Source: Thecaphora thlaspeos (lineage: Eukaryota > Basidiomycota > Ustilaginomycetes > Urocystidales > Glomosporiaceae). Taken from it: DNA of 64,000 nucleotides. Positions 43,486-56,101 of the stretch are shown piece after piece (the first letter of the stretch is position 1; each line of letters opens with the position of its first letter). The stretch is from NCBI GenBank assembly GCA_900291925.1, contig UWYS01000021.1:124001-188000 (forward strand), in the 5' to 3' direction. A program made the translations under genes and the position numbers. The notes below the pieces were generated by a model. It saw only the letters and a list, made by a program, of their open reading frames with translations, did no database searches and was not told the DNA's origin.

Positions 43486-43947
43486 TTACTTGTTGAGCTC
43501 CTTCTGCGCCTTACCCTTCTCCTCACGCGCCTTGCCCCCAGCTTGCTGCTGGGTATTACCCGTCATCCTCCCCAGGACATCGTCCTTCTTACCCCCTAGC
43601 TGGTCTCCAAGGCCCTCGGCGTAGCCTTTGGCCTCGGCGGCCTTAATCTCAGACTCGCCCTTGGCGTGCTGCTCCTTGCCGGTGGCCTGCCAGTCGGTGG
43701 ACCCGGTGAGGTTGCCGATGGTCTCCTTGACGGTGCCGGCGACCGAGTTGTAGTTTCTATTCGAGGTGAACGAGGATGGATGGTGTTCGAGACGAACGAG
43801 GATGGATGGAAGAGAGGGGGAGGAAGGTGGTGCGACGGGGAAGGAGGGAAACGTCAGTCGACGGGGCCAAGGGGCGGAGGATCGTGACAAGAACGGAATC
43901 TAAAGCGACATCGATGCTTACCCGTTAGCCTTGGAGGGTTCAGCCAT
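43486..43947 (-). CDS. CsbD-domain stress protein
   Basis: Two exons on the minus strand, 43947-43922 and 43756-43486 (98 aa). The first encodes MAEPSKANG up to a GTAAGC donor; the 165-nt intron ends GAATAG. The product is hydrophilic and lacks Cys and membrane spans. The CsbD block is NYNSVAGTVKETIGNLTGST, followed by WQATGKEQHAKGESEIK, then a second related Gly/Lys-rich half (GLGDQLGGKKDDVLGRMTGN, KAREEKGKAQ). CsbD-type proteins are small, highly charged helical proteins, first known as general stress proteins in bacteria and common in fungi, where they are abundant during stress. Molecular role unknown. A TATA-like element lies upstream and a degenerate 3' copy lies downstream. Confidence 0.88.
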
Positions 43948-45482
43948 TGTGAATGTAGTTAAGTGTTGGTTGTGTGTAAGAGGGAGAGAGTAGAGTTGTA
44001 TTGTGTGCGTGGTTTGTGTGCAAGCAGGGGATGGATGGTGAGAGCGAGGGGGGACTGACTTATATGTCTTTGCCTTGGCTGATGGCGGCAGTCTGCTTTC
44101 CCAAGGCAACGGGGGCCCAGAGGCAACGGACAGCTGACCGGCCCTGAGCAGCGGGACTCTGGCCGTGAGGATGCAGCACCACTTGACTCTACCGTTCAAG
44201 GGTCGCTCGTCGCACAACAACACACACACGCACACGCACACGCACACAGTAACACAGCCCCCGGGGGGGGGGGGACCAATGGTTTGGACAGGGGCAAGTC
44301 GTCATCGCGCACACGGTGCTAGGAGGAGCTTAACTTCTCTCTGGCTTTCACGGTGCGGCCCCGCTTTTCCGTTTGAGGATGTCCACGGAAGGGCAGAGGC
44401 AGGGGGTGGGATAGGGTGCTCTCGGCACGCGCATTGCTGTCGGCGTGACCTTGACCGCGGAGAGCGGAGAAGGCAGACGGGCGTCGCACACACGCGGCGG
44501 CCAGGGGAGCGAGGCTGCAGGTCGACGTCAGACGTCGTCAAGCGTGAGCGCAGCGTTACTGTACGCACAATGGCTGTACTGTAGACAAAGGCGGAACGAT
44601 GGGGGTGTGGACCCTGCCCCCTGCCTCTGTGACCTTGGGCCTGTATGCCAGAAATGGAAACTGGAAAGCGCACGACGGTGCGGCGACGACGACGACGACG
44701 TGCTCCGATGGCCTGCCTTGCTCTCGATGGTGGTGACATCTGCATCACCTCCACAACGACTCTTTGACGGTTGGCACGCACGGACCCTGTCGACCGGGCT
44801 GTGCGACGTCGTGACGTCAGCTCTCCGATCTAGCTGAGGAACAACGCTCGGCCCGCCACGTCGTCCCGTGATCCACGCAATGCCGCGCCGGCGCACCCCG
44901 TCCGCTTTATCCCGATCTGCTTCCGCTCCACGTCGACGGGACGCTCCGACGCCGATCCATCCAACTCCGCCGATGCTACCTCTGCTTCCCTACGCTGCGC
45001 AGCTCAACCAACGGGCAACGACAACGACAGTGACACGGCCCAACACAACACCGTGCCCTTGACTGTACAGTCAAAAGTCACTACCAAATCGGGCGAACCC
45101 GGACCCGGACGAGTGCGCATGTTGGTATGAATAATCTTTGCATCCCCTTGCTGGATGGATGTGCGGATCTACAGGTTGGCCTGAGCGCACGACTGTGCAC
45201 AGCCATTCGCCATCGCCATCGCCATCGCTGTCGCCCCCCCGTTCGTCGTTCGCTCCATGTTGCTGGGACGAGGAGACCGCTCCTTTCCCCTCTTCCTCTC
45301 GCCAGTCTGTCAACATTACCTCGCGCTGCTACCGCTAGACCCTACTTCGTTTGCCGCTGAAGCTCCAAAAGACGGAGCAGCACGCCACAGGAGAAAGAGC
45401 GACGAGCCGTTATTCCGTACCGATCTAGGATTGCACTCCATTCTCCATCTCTCCATCTCTCTGCTCTACACTCTGCTCTACT
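43948..45482. other. Upstream region of CsbD gene and 3' flank of paladin-like gene
   Basis: Contains a CA-type repeat at about 44219-44248, a G-run near 44264-44273, GTACAG-type motifs at 44556-44584 and a perfect 12-bp palindrome GACTGTACAGTC at 45061-45072. AGGGG/CCCCT elements, the core of fungal stress-response elements, occur near 44028 and 44047. No gene supported. Confidence 0.55.
44059..44066 (-). promoter_or_regulatory. TATA-like element of CsbD gene
   Basis: Minus strand reads CATATAAG about 115 bp upstream of the CsbD start codon, with AGGGG (stress-element core) sequences within 40 bp on its upstream or downstream side. Confidence 0.45.
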
Positions 45483-48400
45483 CTACTCCAGATTTCTCCT
45501 GGCCAGGATGCTACTGATCTCTCGCCTCGGCTGTAGCCACCCTAGGAAGCTCGGGAACCTCTTCGACCTTCCATCGCCGTCATCGCCTTCTTCTCCCGCC
45601 GCTGCGCCCCTCTTCGGCTGGCCGAGCGATAGCGTCGAGCTTGACATCGCAAAGACCGACGAGCCGCCCGTCATGCTTGTCGACGTCGAAGACGTGCTGC
45701 TCGTCGACTCCGACCGCTTCCTCTGGCCGCTCCCGAAGAATGAGACGTCGTCCGTCGGCGCAGAAAGGGGCTCAAAGGCGCACGCGTCGGATTTCTCCAG
45801 CAGGTAGTTGGCAAATGCGATCAGGTAGCCCTGCCGTCATCGTCGTCGTCGTCGTCGTCGGCGTCACAAGCAAGAAGGCGTCAGTCTCGAGCGTCGACGA
45901 TGCGAGCGGACGCGGAGCGGAGGGGGCGGCAGCGCAAACTCACGTATCGCTGGAGGTAGTTGACAAAGACGGTGTGAAGGTGCGTGTGCTTCTTGGAGCC
46001 CGGCTCGGCGTTGTCGGCGCGTAGCTTCGAGTCGTAGATAGCCTTGCGCAGGTTCTGGACAGCCTCCATGCGATCGATGGCCTGCCAAGGGGTAAGGTAA
46101 GGAAGGGGAAGGGTCAGGGTCAGAAGGGCCTTCGGGCAGCGTCACGCAATGTTTCGCAGGGTACGGTCGCCACTCACCTTGTCCGTCAGCTTTTTGGCCA
46201 GTTTGCCGTGGCTCAGCACGCCGACGAGCTGGAGGATGGTCCGCCACTCGCCCTGCAGCCAGAGGTCGTCCTCGCGGTTGTCTAGGGCGTCCTTGGGGTG
46301 GCCGAACTCTGGCTCCTCGAATGCTCCTCCTCCGCCTCCCCGTCCGCCGCCGCCTCCGAAGACGGCAGAGCCACCCATGTCCGTCAGGCCGGTGACCATC
46401 TCGTCGCCATAATGCCAGACTGTCGAGACGAGCGAGGCGATCACCATACCCGTCGTCGTCCTGCCGCGGCCCATCTGACAGTTGAAGACGCACGCCGAGC
46501 CGGTCTGGATCGCCTTGATGACGCGCTCCTCGAGCTGCGAAAAGACGGCGGGGACGGGCGCCTGCTCGTCGGTGATGGCGAGGCGTGCATAGTCGACCTT
46601 AAAGCCTTCGCGCTGGACGAGCTCGTAGACTTCGCGTGGTGTCAGGGCGTCGCCCTCTTTGACCGTCTCCCAGACGGGGATGATGTCAAACTCGCCCTGG
46701 CTGATCTCGACCTCGTCGTGCAACAGCACGCGTCCATTGCGCTGGCGCGCCTCCTCGAGCATGTCCTGCTTGAGCGAGAGTTCCATGCCCTCGACGACAT
46801 CCGTCGTCACGCCAGTCGCCTCAATGTTGGTGACGGGTTGATCGGCCAGGCGGAGGACGTGCGGCCGGCCGTTGACGTACAGGACGGGCTCCTCGCGCAG
46901 GCTGGTCCACACCACGGCCGCCAGCCCGTTCGGCGAGGCCCCCATCCGCGTCAGGCCGCGCCGCAGTCCATCGACCGTCGGCATTCCGCTTCCCCACGTC
47001 TCGCGGCCGTGGGTGTTGTAGAGCGGCGTCCCTGGCGTCCCTCCGGCGGCCGCGCCACTGCTGTTGGCGGCCCACTGCGGCGTGAGCATCAGCGGGACGC
47101 CTCGGAGGTTGGGCATGCCGTCGATGCGTTCCGGCAGGCCGAGCTTGAGGATGCCGCTGAAAAAGTCCGACTTGAGCATGGTGTAGGCGCTGAGGATGCT
47201 GCCGCTGCGGTGCGAAACGACGTCCTGAACCTCGTCCGAGAGCGCGACACCGTCGCTCGCGTCGACCTTCTGGAGCGGCATGATGGTCGCGATGTCGACC
47301 TTTTCAAAGTCTTTGGCGATCGTGGTGAAGACGGGCTGGCGCGTGACAAAGGCGCGGAAGCTCGACTGCGACTGGAGCGATGTCGATCGCGTCTGGGAGA
47401 GGTACGACTGGAAGATGATGAGCTCGAAGTAGCGGCGCAGGTTGTGGATGGCCGACTGAACGTGCTTGCGGCGCTGCGCCTCGTCCTCGATGTCCTCGGC
47501 CGCGAGACGCGAGTCCTCGATGGCGTCGCGCAGGTTGGTGACACCCGCGCACTGGTCGATGCACGAGTCGACGATCCGCTTCACCTCGAGGCCTTTGGGA
47601 ATGACGCGCAGCAGGCTGTTGATGACGTGGTAGCTGAGCGGCTCACGACGGGGCTTCCCCGGTGACAGGCCGGAAGTCGCCGCGTCTTCGGAGTCTGGCG
47701 GCTCAAAGATGCTGGTCGAGCGGCCGCCTGGACCGCTGCTAATCGGCGTCGATGCTCCATCACCGCCGCTCTCGTCGCCGAAGTCGATCTTACGAAGCGG
47801 CCTTTCGCCCGATGGTGCCGAGGCCGCCGAGGCCTCGACAGGGCCGCCTCCTCCGACCTCGTAGACCGGCTTGTGCTGCTCGAGCCACCGCGCAATCATC
47901 AGGATCAGCACGGCGGTCATGGTGCTGCGTCCGCGTCCGAGCTGGCAGTTGAGCACGATCGGCGAGCGGTCGATGTTGGCCTTGAGCACAATCGAGAGAA
48001 GCTCGCTGATGTCGGAAAAGTCGGGCGGCTTCTCGGCCGTCATGGGGATGCGGCGGAAGCGCAGTTGGACCTTGTCCCTCCACTCTTGCTCGGCCAGCGC
48101 CATGACGCCCTGGATCGTGTCGACGTCGTGCGACGCCGCCACTTCCCAGATCGGGATAACCGTGCCGTCGGCCGTCTCGGTGTGGAGCAGCAGCCGCCCT
48201 TCGCCCGTCTCGAGCTCGTTGAGCACATCGTTCTTGAGCCGGTCCTCGAGCAGCAGCAGCCGGTCCCAGTTGATGCCGCTGTAGGCCTTGATGTTGCGCA
48301 GCGACATGCCCTTCTGACGGAGACAGTAAGGCTTGCCGTTGATGTAGACCAGCGGCTCCTCGCGTAGGTTGATCCACGTGACGGTCGTCGTCGGCGTATA

Positions 48401-50902
48401 GCAGTCGCCCAGGGTGCCATCGATGGCGGCGCTGCTGTCTCGGCCGCCGTTATTAAGCGGATCGTAGTAGTCCTGCAACTGGGCCACGACGTTGCGGATC
48501 CCCTCGACGGTCGGCTGGCCGGTGGCAAAGATGTTGCTGCCCGGGATGCGGCGGAAGTTGACGGTCCCGCGGACGGGAAGACCGGTGTTGCGCTCGATAA
48601 ACTTGCGCCAGATGTCGCACTTTAGCAGCGTAAAGGGCCGCAGCACGACGCCGACGCGATTGCGGATCACATACTCGGCGAATTCGTCGCCGGGGACCTG
48701 GGCGCCCTGGCCCGAGACTTCGCCGAAGCGGCCCTGGAGCTTGCGCGACGAAGCCTTAAGGTCCCCCGCGGCGCCACGGCTGATGACCGAGAGGTCGCTG
48801 ACCGGGTCGAAAAAGTAGAGTTTGCGCCCCTTGGAGCGGATCATAGTGATGCCACGCCAGATCTCGACGCGGTTCTTGAGCCAGCTGGCGAAGCGGTGCT
48901 GGAAGGTGGCCGTCTTGCTCGCGCTCACGTAGCTCGCAAAGGCGACGAGGAAAAAGTATTTCTCAAGCGACTTGGCCGCCTTTTCTAGGTGGTAGGTCGA
49001 CTGTTCGGCGTCGAGCGCATCAGTCGAGTACTTGATGCGCGAATGGAGGATCGTCTCGCGTAGGTTGGTGACGTGGGCGCACGAGTCGACGGCCGCGTCG
49101 ACGACTGCCTTGCTCTCGAGCCCTTCGTCGAGCAGGCCGGAGAGCTGGCGGATGACGCCGTAGTCGCCCGAGTTAGCCTTGCGCAGCGCTTCGAGCAGCG
49201 CCGGCTGCGAGAGGAGGATCTCGATGGTGCTCTGCGAGTCCTTGGTCGAGAGGCTCTCGTTGAGCACACGGATTAGGCGGAGCAGCGTCTGGTTGTGCTC
49301 GTGCTGCTCGGACGCCTGGCGGATCGACTTGGCGACGCTCGAGGTGGGCGTCGAGGTCCCGCCGCCGGCGGCAGCAGCGGCAGACTGGCCCGGGCTGCGG
49401 CTGCCCTGCTGGAGCACGGCGGCAAAGGGATCCGGACGACCGTTGAGCAGCATCTGCTTGCGTCGCAGGATGACGGCGGCCACCATGGCAAACGTCGTGC
49501 GGGTGAAGCCGACGCCGCAGTTGGCCACCAGGCTCGTCCGTGTCGGGTCGAGATCCTTGATGACCTGGGTATAGGCGTCGAGGTAGTTGTTCTCGATTGC
49601 CTGGTCCTCAGCGATCGGGATGCGGTGGTAGTCGACGCTCCAGCCTTCTTCCCGCACGCGGTCCCACACCTCACGCACCGTGTAGACCGAGCCGCTGTCG
49701 ACGGCAATCCAGGTGGGCGACATGTCGCCGTCGGCCGTCTCCTCGTGCACCATGACGAGGCCGCCGTACCGATCGGCTTCGCGCAGGATGTCCTGCTTGA
49801 GGCGCAGTTCAATGGCCTCGAGGTTATCGGCGCGCATGCTGAGGCCGAACGTCGAGACGGGCCGCTCCGCCTCGCGCAGCACAAATGGCCTCCCTCCGAC
49901 GTAGATGACTGGCTCCTCCCTCGTGCAGACCCAGACACACTTCCTGGCCGGCTTGACGTAGACCGACGGACCGCCGGTACCGCTGGCGGAGCGGGATCCG
50001 CCCTGCTGCTGCGGCTGCTGAGGAGGAGCGGCGGCGGCGGCGGCGGCGGCGGCGGGGCTTCGGAGCGGATGGGTGGTGGGCGAGACGCTAGGCGACCATC
50101 CGGGAAAAGTGCCCGATGCCGACGGCGAGTCGACACCGCCGCCGCCGCTGCCACTGTGCATCGAAGCGACCGGGTCAAGCGTCAAGGAGCGATGCGACAT
50201 CCCGGCGGCGGTCTGCGAAGACGACAAAGGGGTGGAATTGCGCACCGGCCTGGCCTTGAGGACCGAGAGGATCGTCTTGAGGCCGGTGATGGTGGGCTGG
50301 GCGACGCCGTAGACCTCGAGCGAGCAGTCTGCCTTACGGAAGTTTGGGGCGCCCTGAAGATGGAGGTTGAGGTGGGCCGAGCGCGCTCCGCCAGCAAAGT
50401 GGTCGGTCTTAAGGATGAGGCCGCGAGTGAGGACACTGCCCTTGCGATTGCGCACAACGCTCTCCTCGCGCTGCGACCATAGCAAAGTACCCATCTGCCC
50501 CAGCCCCGCGCTGCCAAGCAAACTGTCGCTAGGTCGTGCCCGGCCCTGGTAGGAGGCCGAGGCCGAAGAGATGGCGGGCGGGGTGTCTGGCAGCATTGTG
50601 GGAGTGTTGAGCGAGGGGATGCGGAGGTTGCTCTTGCTGCTGCCGCCATTGCTATCGTCGTCTATTTGCTGCAGTCCTTGTGGTGGTCTCGACGGGATGC
50701 GGGACGCGGGAAGAGGAGATAGCTCGGGGATGTCGGGATGCTGGTCGTCTAGGTCATGGATTGCGGCATCCGCGATATGGCCGAGGGGGTGGGCGCCTGG
50801 CAGCGGGTCCTGCGGCAGGCCGTCGTTGTTCGGCTCTGTCATCGCTCCCGACGCCGGCGTTGGTGCTGTCAGCTGGGCAATGGGATCGGAAGGCGACGCC
50901 AT
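45483..50902 (-). CDS. Paladin-like protein with three CX5R phosphatase signatures
   Basis: Three exons on the minus strand: 50902-46178, 46081-45944, 45830-45483 (1,736 aa). Three repeats each end in a CX5R P-loop typical of cysteine phosphatases: NCGVGFTRTTFAMVA (Cys near residue 461), NCQLGRGRSTMTAV (about 984) and NCQMGRGRTTTGMV (about 1474). Each repeat also has a W(V/I/T)..REEP(V/L)(I/L)Y(V/I)(N/G)G(R/K)P motif upstream. This matches the paladin/inositol-hexakisphosphatase-like family; animal paladin carries two such domains. All three keep both Cys and Arg, but the residue before Cys is Asn rather than the usual His. The first 200 residues and segments around 270-330 are Ser/Pro/Ala-rich and disordered. 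The C-terminal exon ends in a Ser/Thr-rich tail. Substrate is probably a phosphoinositide or inositol phosphate, by family only. Confidence 0.85.
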
Positions 50903-51189
50903 CGAAAGGAGCCAGTCGAGCGGGGGGTGGTGGTGTAGGTGCGCCTAGACACCTTGCTCGTGAGTTTGTGCTCGGCCGTTGCGTGGAGCGGCTGTGCGCC
51001 ACCGTTACGAGGCTGAAGATGGCGAGCAAGATGCGAAGCGAGATGGTGGTGGTCGTGGTGGCTGAGTTGGTCGGGAAGAGATCTGGACAGACGGAGGGAG
51101 GAAAGAAAGCGGGGCAGGCAAGGTCTGGGTTGCGTGTCGCTGCTGCTGCCGCTGCGTGGCCCCTGCTTTGTTCGGACTTGGCCGGCGGC

Positions 51190-51228
51190 GCAGCACAGCA
51201 CAGCACAGCACAGCACAGCACAGCACAA
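51190..51228. repeat. CACAG pentanucleotide microsatellite
   Basis: Seven to eight tandem CACAG units. Confidence 0.85.
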
Positions 51229-51401
51229 GCCACCCCGACCCCGGCCTCTCTGGCCATGCGCCTAGCTGTCTCGATCGGCGGCGCCTGGCGTGTTTGTTTC
51301 TGGCGCCAATCGGGCCAAGGCGTCAAAGGCTCCGGCCTAGCTAAGCTCAGCGTTTGAAGAAACGCGGTGAAAAAGACCTCCACACAAAACGACGTCGTTC
51401 G

Positions 51402-51480
51402 GTTGGCTGCGCTGGCGCTGAGCTGACTGCGCTGGCGCTGAGCTGGCTGCGCTGACTGCGCTGGCTGAGCTGGCTGAGCG
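51402..51480. repeat. Imperfect GCTG-rich tandem repeat
   Basis: Degenerate repeats of GCTGCGCTGGCGCTGAGCTG with internal GCTGAGCTG units, forming a strongly CTG/GCTG-biased block. Confidence 0.75.
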
Positions 51481-52224
51481 TCGGGCGAGCAGCTGTGCCA
51501 CACGGGCGTTGGGCCGCACCCGCTGCTTTCCTCAGCGCCTCGGCGCGCGGCGACGGAGCGGAGGGCCGGCGCACCTCCGTCTGGCCCGTTGTTCAGGCGG
51601 TACCCCGGCGTCTTCCGCCTTGCCTCCTGCCACCACCATCAACGACGCCGCAGCGATCACCGCGACACTCACCGCCACAACCTTCGTGCCAGTAGTAGCA
51701 CTCTCTTTGTCTCAGCATCACCGCGACCGCGTCCCTCCTCCGCAACACAGCGCCGCACTAGACATCATCCTACGAGCAATTCATCCGCCTCTCTCCAGCC
51801 TCGATCAACGCTCGTATCTCGGGCTTGCACAAGACGAATCAACTAGGCTCAACCGCAACACTTGGTGCTCTATCGCGTCACGGCGCGCAACGCACACCCA
51901 CGTAGAGTGCCTTCACCGTCCGTTGCCTCCAGTCGCCCATCGCACATCGTCTGACAAAATCAGGAGCGGCCTCGATCTCGGCGCTCGGCGGGTACGCTGG
52001 CCTGGCCACGTCGCAACTCCCCTCCCTCGGCACATCCTTCCGGGCCTTGGTGCACCGGACCCGGGCCAAGGCCTCTCCTCATCAAGCATCGTAGACGTGT
52101 AGCGACGTCCCGCCATCGCGGAGCACCTATACAACGCGGCGCAGCCTGAGGCACAGACATTCGGCGCCGGGCCCAGTAGCTTCCGGGCCCCTTGACCCCT
52201 CCTCCACCAACACACTCAGCCAGC

Positions 52225-55200
52225 ATGGGCCACGCGCAGTCCAGAGGCATCGCCGACGAAGATGGGCAGCACGACACACGTCCGACCGAGCGGCATGCAC
52301 GCGGACACCAGACACTTGCCGCCTCTGCACTGCCACAAGAAGCATCGCCGACAATAGCAGCGCCCGAATCATCGTCCCACGCCCGCCGGAAGCGCTGCCT
52401 GTCCCAGTCGCCATCCGAAAGTGGCCAGAGCGACGAGGGAGGCTCTCAATCCAGACGCAAGAGGCGACTCTCGTGGCGCAGTGCAATTGGGCTGCCAAAA
52501 GTCGATCGCGCACCCGGCCAAGCAAATGGCCAGCAGCAGCAGCAGCACCGGCAAGATGGAGCGGAGCCCGACCCTCAGGCGATGCAGGTCGATGCGGACG
52601 AGGATGCGGCTCGACTGACGCAGCCGCCAACTGCTTCTGCCGCAGGCCAAGGCACTCCAGACAAGGGCAAGCAACGAGAGACGCCCACGCCCCAACCAGA
52701 ACACCAACCTAGCGCCTCGACGCATTCAGCACCAACAGGTCAGGCCGTCGCAGGCGTGGATACAGCCGCGTCCTCAACCGGTGTGGACGCTAACTCTGGT
52801 GCACACTCTCACGCAAGCGCACCGCCGCACCCGGGTCAGGCCAAGGCTCAGGCTCAGGCGCAGACGGAGGCGGCTGATACACCGGCGCCTCGAGGCCCAC
52901 AAGATCCTTTCCGCCATCTGTGGGACGACTCGAACCGCATCGCAGCCGCTACCCAGCCGGAGGGCCAGCCCGCAGTCGACGATAGTGAAGATGCTGCTGC
53001 TGCTGCTGCTCATCCCTCTGGCGCCAGCACACCGCCGCCCCACCTCGACGCTCTCAGGGAAGAAAGGGAGAGGGCGAGAAGGTCGATGATCCAAGAGGCG
53101 CTGGGCCGCACTCATCCATCGCCGCCCAACCCCCCCACATTTGCCTCAGCCCAGAGTCGTCGCGGTGATAGCCGCACGGTCGGACTTAGCGACGCCAACC
53201 ATCCTCCCGCACCGCCCAGCACGCTGTCGGCCCTTTTAGGCGACGTCCTCGGCATCCGAGGCGCAGCGCCGCCGGGAGGAACCGGCTCCACGCCGTACGC
53301 CGGGCCGGGCTTTGACCCATCTGCCGCGTTCGGAGCATCGGGAGGAGCGAGGCCTGGTGCAGCAACGTCCGCACAGTCTGCAGGAATCCCACCCAGCTCC
53401 GCGGCCCAGGCGCAGCAGCCGACGGGCCAGGCAGGCACCCCCAGACCGACGCCCGCCCATAACACGATGAGCGGCACGTCGGTCATCGTCCAAGGAGCCC
53501 TGATCGCACGTACAGTGCCAAGCCACCGCAGCCGCTCCCAGCGAACCGTCGCCGCCGCTTCTTCAGCAGCTAGCAGTCAGGGTCAAGGTCAGGGCCAAGG
53601 TTTCACAGCGTCGAACGATGGATCGGGGCTACCAAGCTCCGGCGAAAGTCAGCGCCGCGAGGACGGTGAGAACAGCAATTTCTCCTTCGCCGGGCAGGGG
53701 AGATCTCGCCCCACAAGGCGCGCCTCGGAGCCCTCCAGCCCCGGTCTCCGCATCGGAGGTGCGGGACCGGGGGACGAGCCTCAGGCCGCTACGCTCGAGG
53801 AGCAGGCGGCGATGTTGAGCCGCATCCTCGGCATCGCCACTGCCGCCACCGCCGCATCACTTGTCAACCCGACCAGCTCGCAGGCCGCCGATCGAGCCCT
53901 GCTCCAGTCCACCCTGCAGCCCACGGTCGAGTCGATCGACGGCCGCAACCGACTGCGCCGCCGTCGCTTCTACGGACAGCAGGCGGGAGGAGAAGGCTCG
54001 GCCACTGGCGATGGCGATGACGACACATCGTCATTGCCGAGCTCGACTGGACTGGGTCGGGGACTGCGCAATCAGCTGCTTTCGATCTCACAGCGAGCAC
54101 GCGCGCTGTCGCGTGCCTCGGCGGCGTTGCGCGCCGCGCGAGCGTCGACGACCGCCTTCGTCCCCGACGTCCGCGACAGCCAGCTGCACCTGACAGAGAG
54201 CCAGACGGCCGCTGCTGAGCTCGTCCGCCGACTGCGCCGCAATCGCGAGCCGAGCGGCGACCGCGAGGTCAGCAGCGATGACGCCGCAATGTCACATCAG
54301 CAGCAACAGCAGCAGCCTTCGGCGCCGTCCGGCAGCAGCGAAGGCGGACTTGAGCTGAGGCCGACGCAATCATCTTCATCATCATTGGCATCGTCGTCGG
54401 CAAGCCTGCGCAGCTCCGCTGCCTCTTCGGCGTCGGCATGGTCCCGCCTCTTCCGCCACACGGCGAGGAACATCATGAGCTCGGCTCGAGGGACTCGCAA
54501 CGGCCACGGCGGCGGAACGCCGACCAACCGCAACAACGAAGCGCCACAAAGCGAGGCGGGCGGCAATGGCGGTGACGCCTCTTCGACAGCAGGTCAACAA
54601 GGCCAAGAGTATCAGCAACAGCAGCACAGGAACCTGCCCGACGGCCACTCGGTGGGCCCGAACGATATCGCCGGTCCTCTGCGCCTCGTCCGCGAGGGTC
54701 TTCCCGTGCCGCAGGGCGAGTCGGGATCGTTTGGCAACTTCCTCTATCACCTCCTCGGTGATCTGACGGTGGCGGTCCAGTCGATTCGGCCGGCCGGTTT
54801 CGAGCAGGCCGATAACGTCCGGACGACCGACTATTTTGAGCATGCAAATGCAGCCGATGCGACGAACGGGGCCGAAGCGCTTGACGCCGAGGACGAGGGC
54901 GAAGGCGACGTCTCCCTCGCAGCACGAGATCGATCCGCAGACGACAGCAGCTGGCAGCAGCAGCAGTCCGCTTCGGCCGAGAATGACCCGGCTCCTGGTG
55001 CTAGGCATGCCGAGGACAATGACGACAGCCGAGAGAGGAGACAGCGGGACGTCCAGGGAGGCCAGCTTTCCTTCTTCCGCCTCTTCCGCTTTGAGCCGGT
55101 AGCGCCGTCTACACTGATCCCCTGTGTGGTGGTCGGCGTCCGCAGCCTCGGCGTCACCGAGACGCTCCACGGCGAGGCGGGCATCGTGCCACCGGGCAGT

Positions 55201-56101
55201 GCCGGCGTGGGTAGGACGGCGCCGCCATCGGCGACAACGACGAGCACGCGCCCCACGTCGCACGGCTCGAACGCCGAAGGGGCCGGCAGCGCTGCCGCTG
55301 GTGGCGGAGCCGAGGGCGAGGATGGTGAGGCACCGGCGTCGCGCTTCCTGCTGTTCGTGTCGGGCGGGCGCTACCCCGAGAGTCATCCGCTGCTGACGGC
55401 CAACCCGAGCGCGGCGGGGCGTGATTTGATGATCCTGCTGGAGCTGCTTGGGATGATGTCGGCGATGCAGGCCAGGCCGACGACGGCGACGCAGCAGGAG
55501 ATCGATGCGAGCGACCTACGTAAGGTGCGGGCGAGCGAGGTGGCGGCGCTGTTGGGCGAGGGCAAGGTCAAGGAGAACACGGCGGAGCGGTGCCTCATTT
55601 GCCTCGAGGACTGGACGGTGAGTAAGGCGTGGCGGCAAGAGCCTTGTACGCTCAACTGGACTCTGACTGATTGAGCGTCTCTCGTTCCTCTGTCGTTGTG
55701 CGCTGCCCAGGACGACGACGACTGCCGGCTGCTGGCGTGCCAGCACGTCTTCCATGCATCATGCGTCGATCGATGGATGACCAGCTCATCCAACACCTGT
55801 CCGATGTGTGAGTGCGATCCCCTCGCCTGGTCTCTGTTGCACTGCTGCGTGTCTGGCTTGACTAAAGAATGTGCCAGGATGCTGACGCTGGATGCACACG
55901 TGCCATGCTGCTTTCTCTCGCGCACTCACACCAGGCCGACGTCAAGGCGTGACAAAGGACGGCAGGTCGGCCGGCGACGGCGACGGCGACGGCGACGGCG
56001 GTGGTCGAGTTGGGACAGCGGCGACGGCGACGACGGCGACGACGACGGCGACAAGCACCGGTAGTGATGATGCCAGTGCTGGTTCCGGACAGGTTGTGTA
56101 A
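52225..56101 (+). CDS. RING-H2 E3 ubiquitin ligase-like protein
   Basis: Three exons, 52225-55617, 55711-55807 and 55935-56101 (1,218 aa). An upstream in-frame ATG at 52192 exists, but MGHAQSRG at 52225 is a better start and could be N-myristoylated on Gly2. Residues 1-1100 are mostly disordered: Gln, Ser, Ala and Pro-rich, with basic clusters and poly-Gln near 690. The RING-H2 finger is split by an intron: ERCLICLEDWT joins DDDDCRLLACQHVFHASCVD, then RWMTSSSNTCPMC, giving C3H2C3 zinc ligands. FLLFVSGGRYPESHPLL about 75 residues before it is a conserved-looking strand. RING-H2 domains recruit E2 enzymes. After the RING the last exon is a low-complexity GD/AT repeat tail made by a GACGGC repeat. 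Substrates cannot be predicted. Confidence 0.85.

Larger units (their letters stand above)
50903..52224. other. Divergent region between paladin-like and RING genes
   Basis: 1.3 kb with a CACAG pentanucleotide repeat at 51190-51228 and an imperfect GCTGCGCTGGCGCTGA/GCTGGCTGAG repeat at 51402-51480. No gene seen; frames here are made by the repeats (for example Leu/Cys or Ala/Gln runs). Confidence 0.6.

Noticed and set aside
46298..47665. Plus-strand open frame of 455 codons
   Set aside because: Antisense to the paladin-like coding exon; no protein family features.
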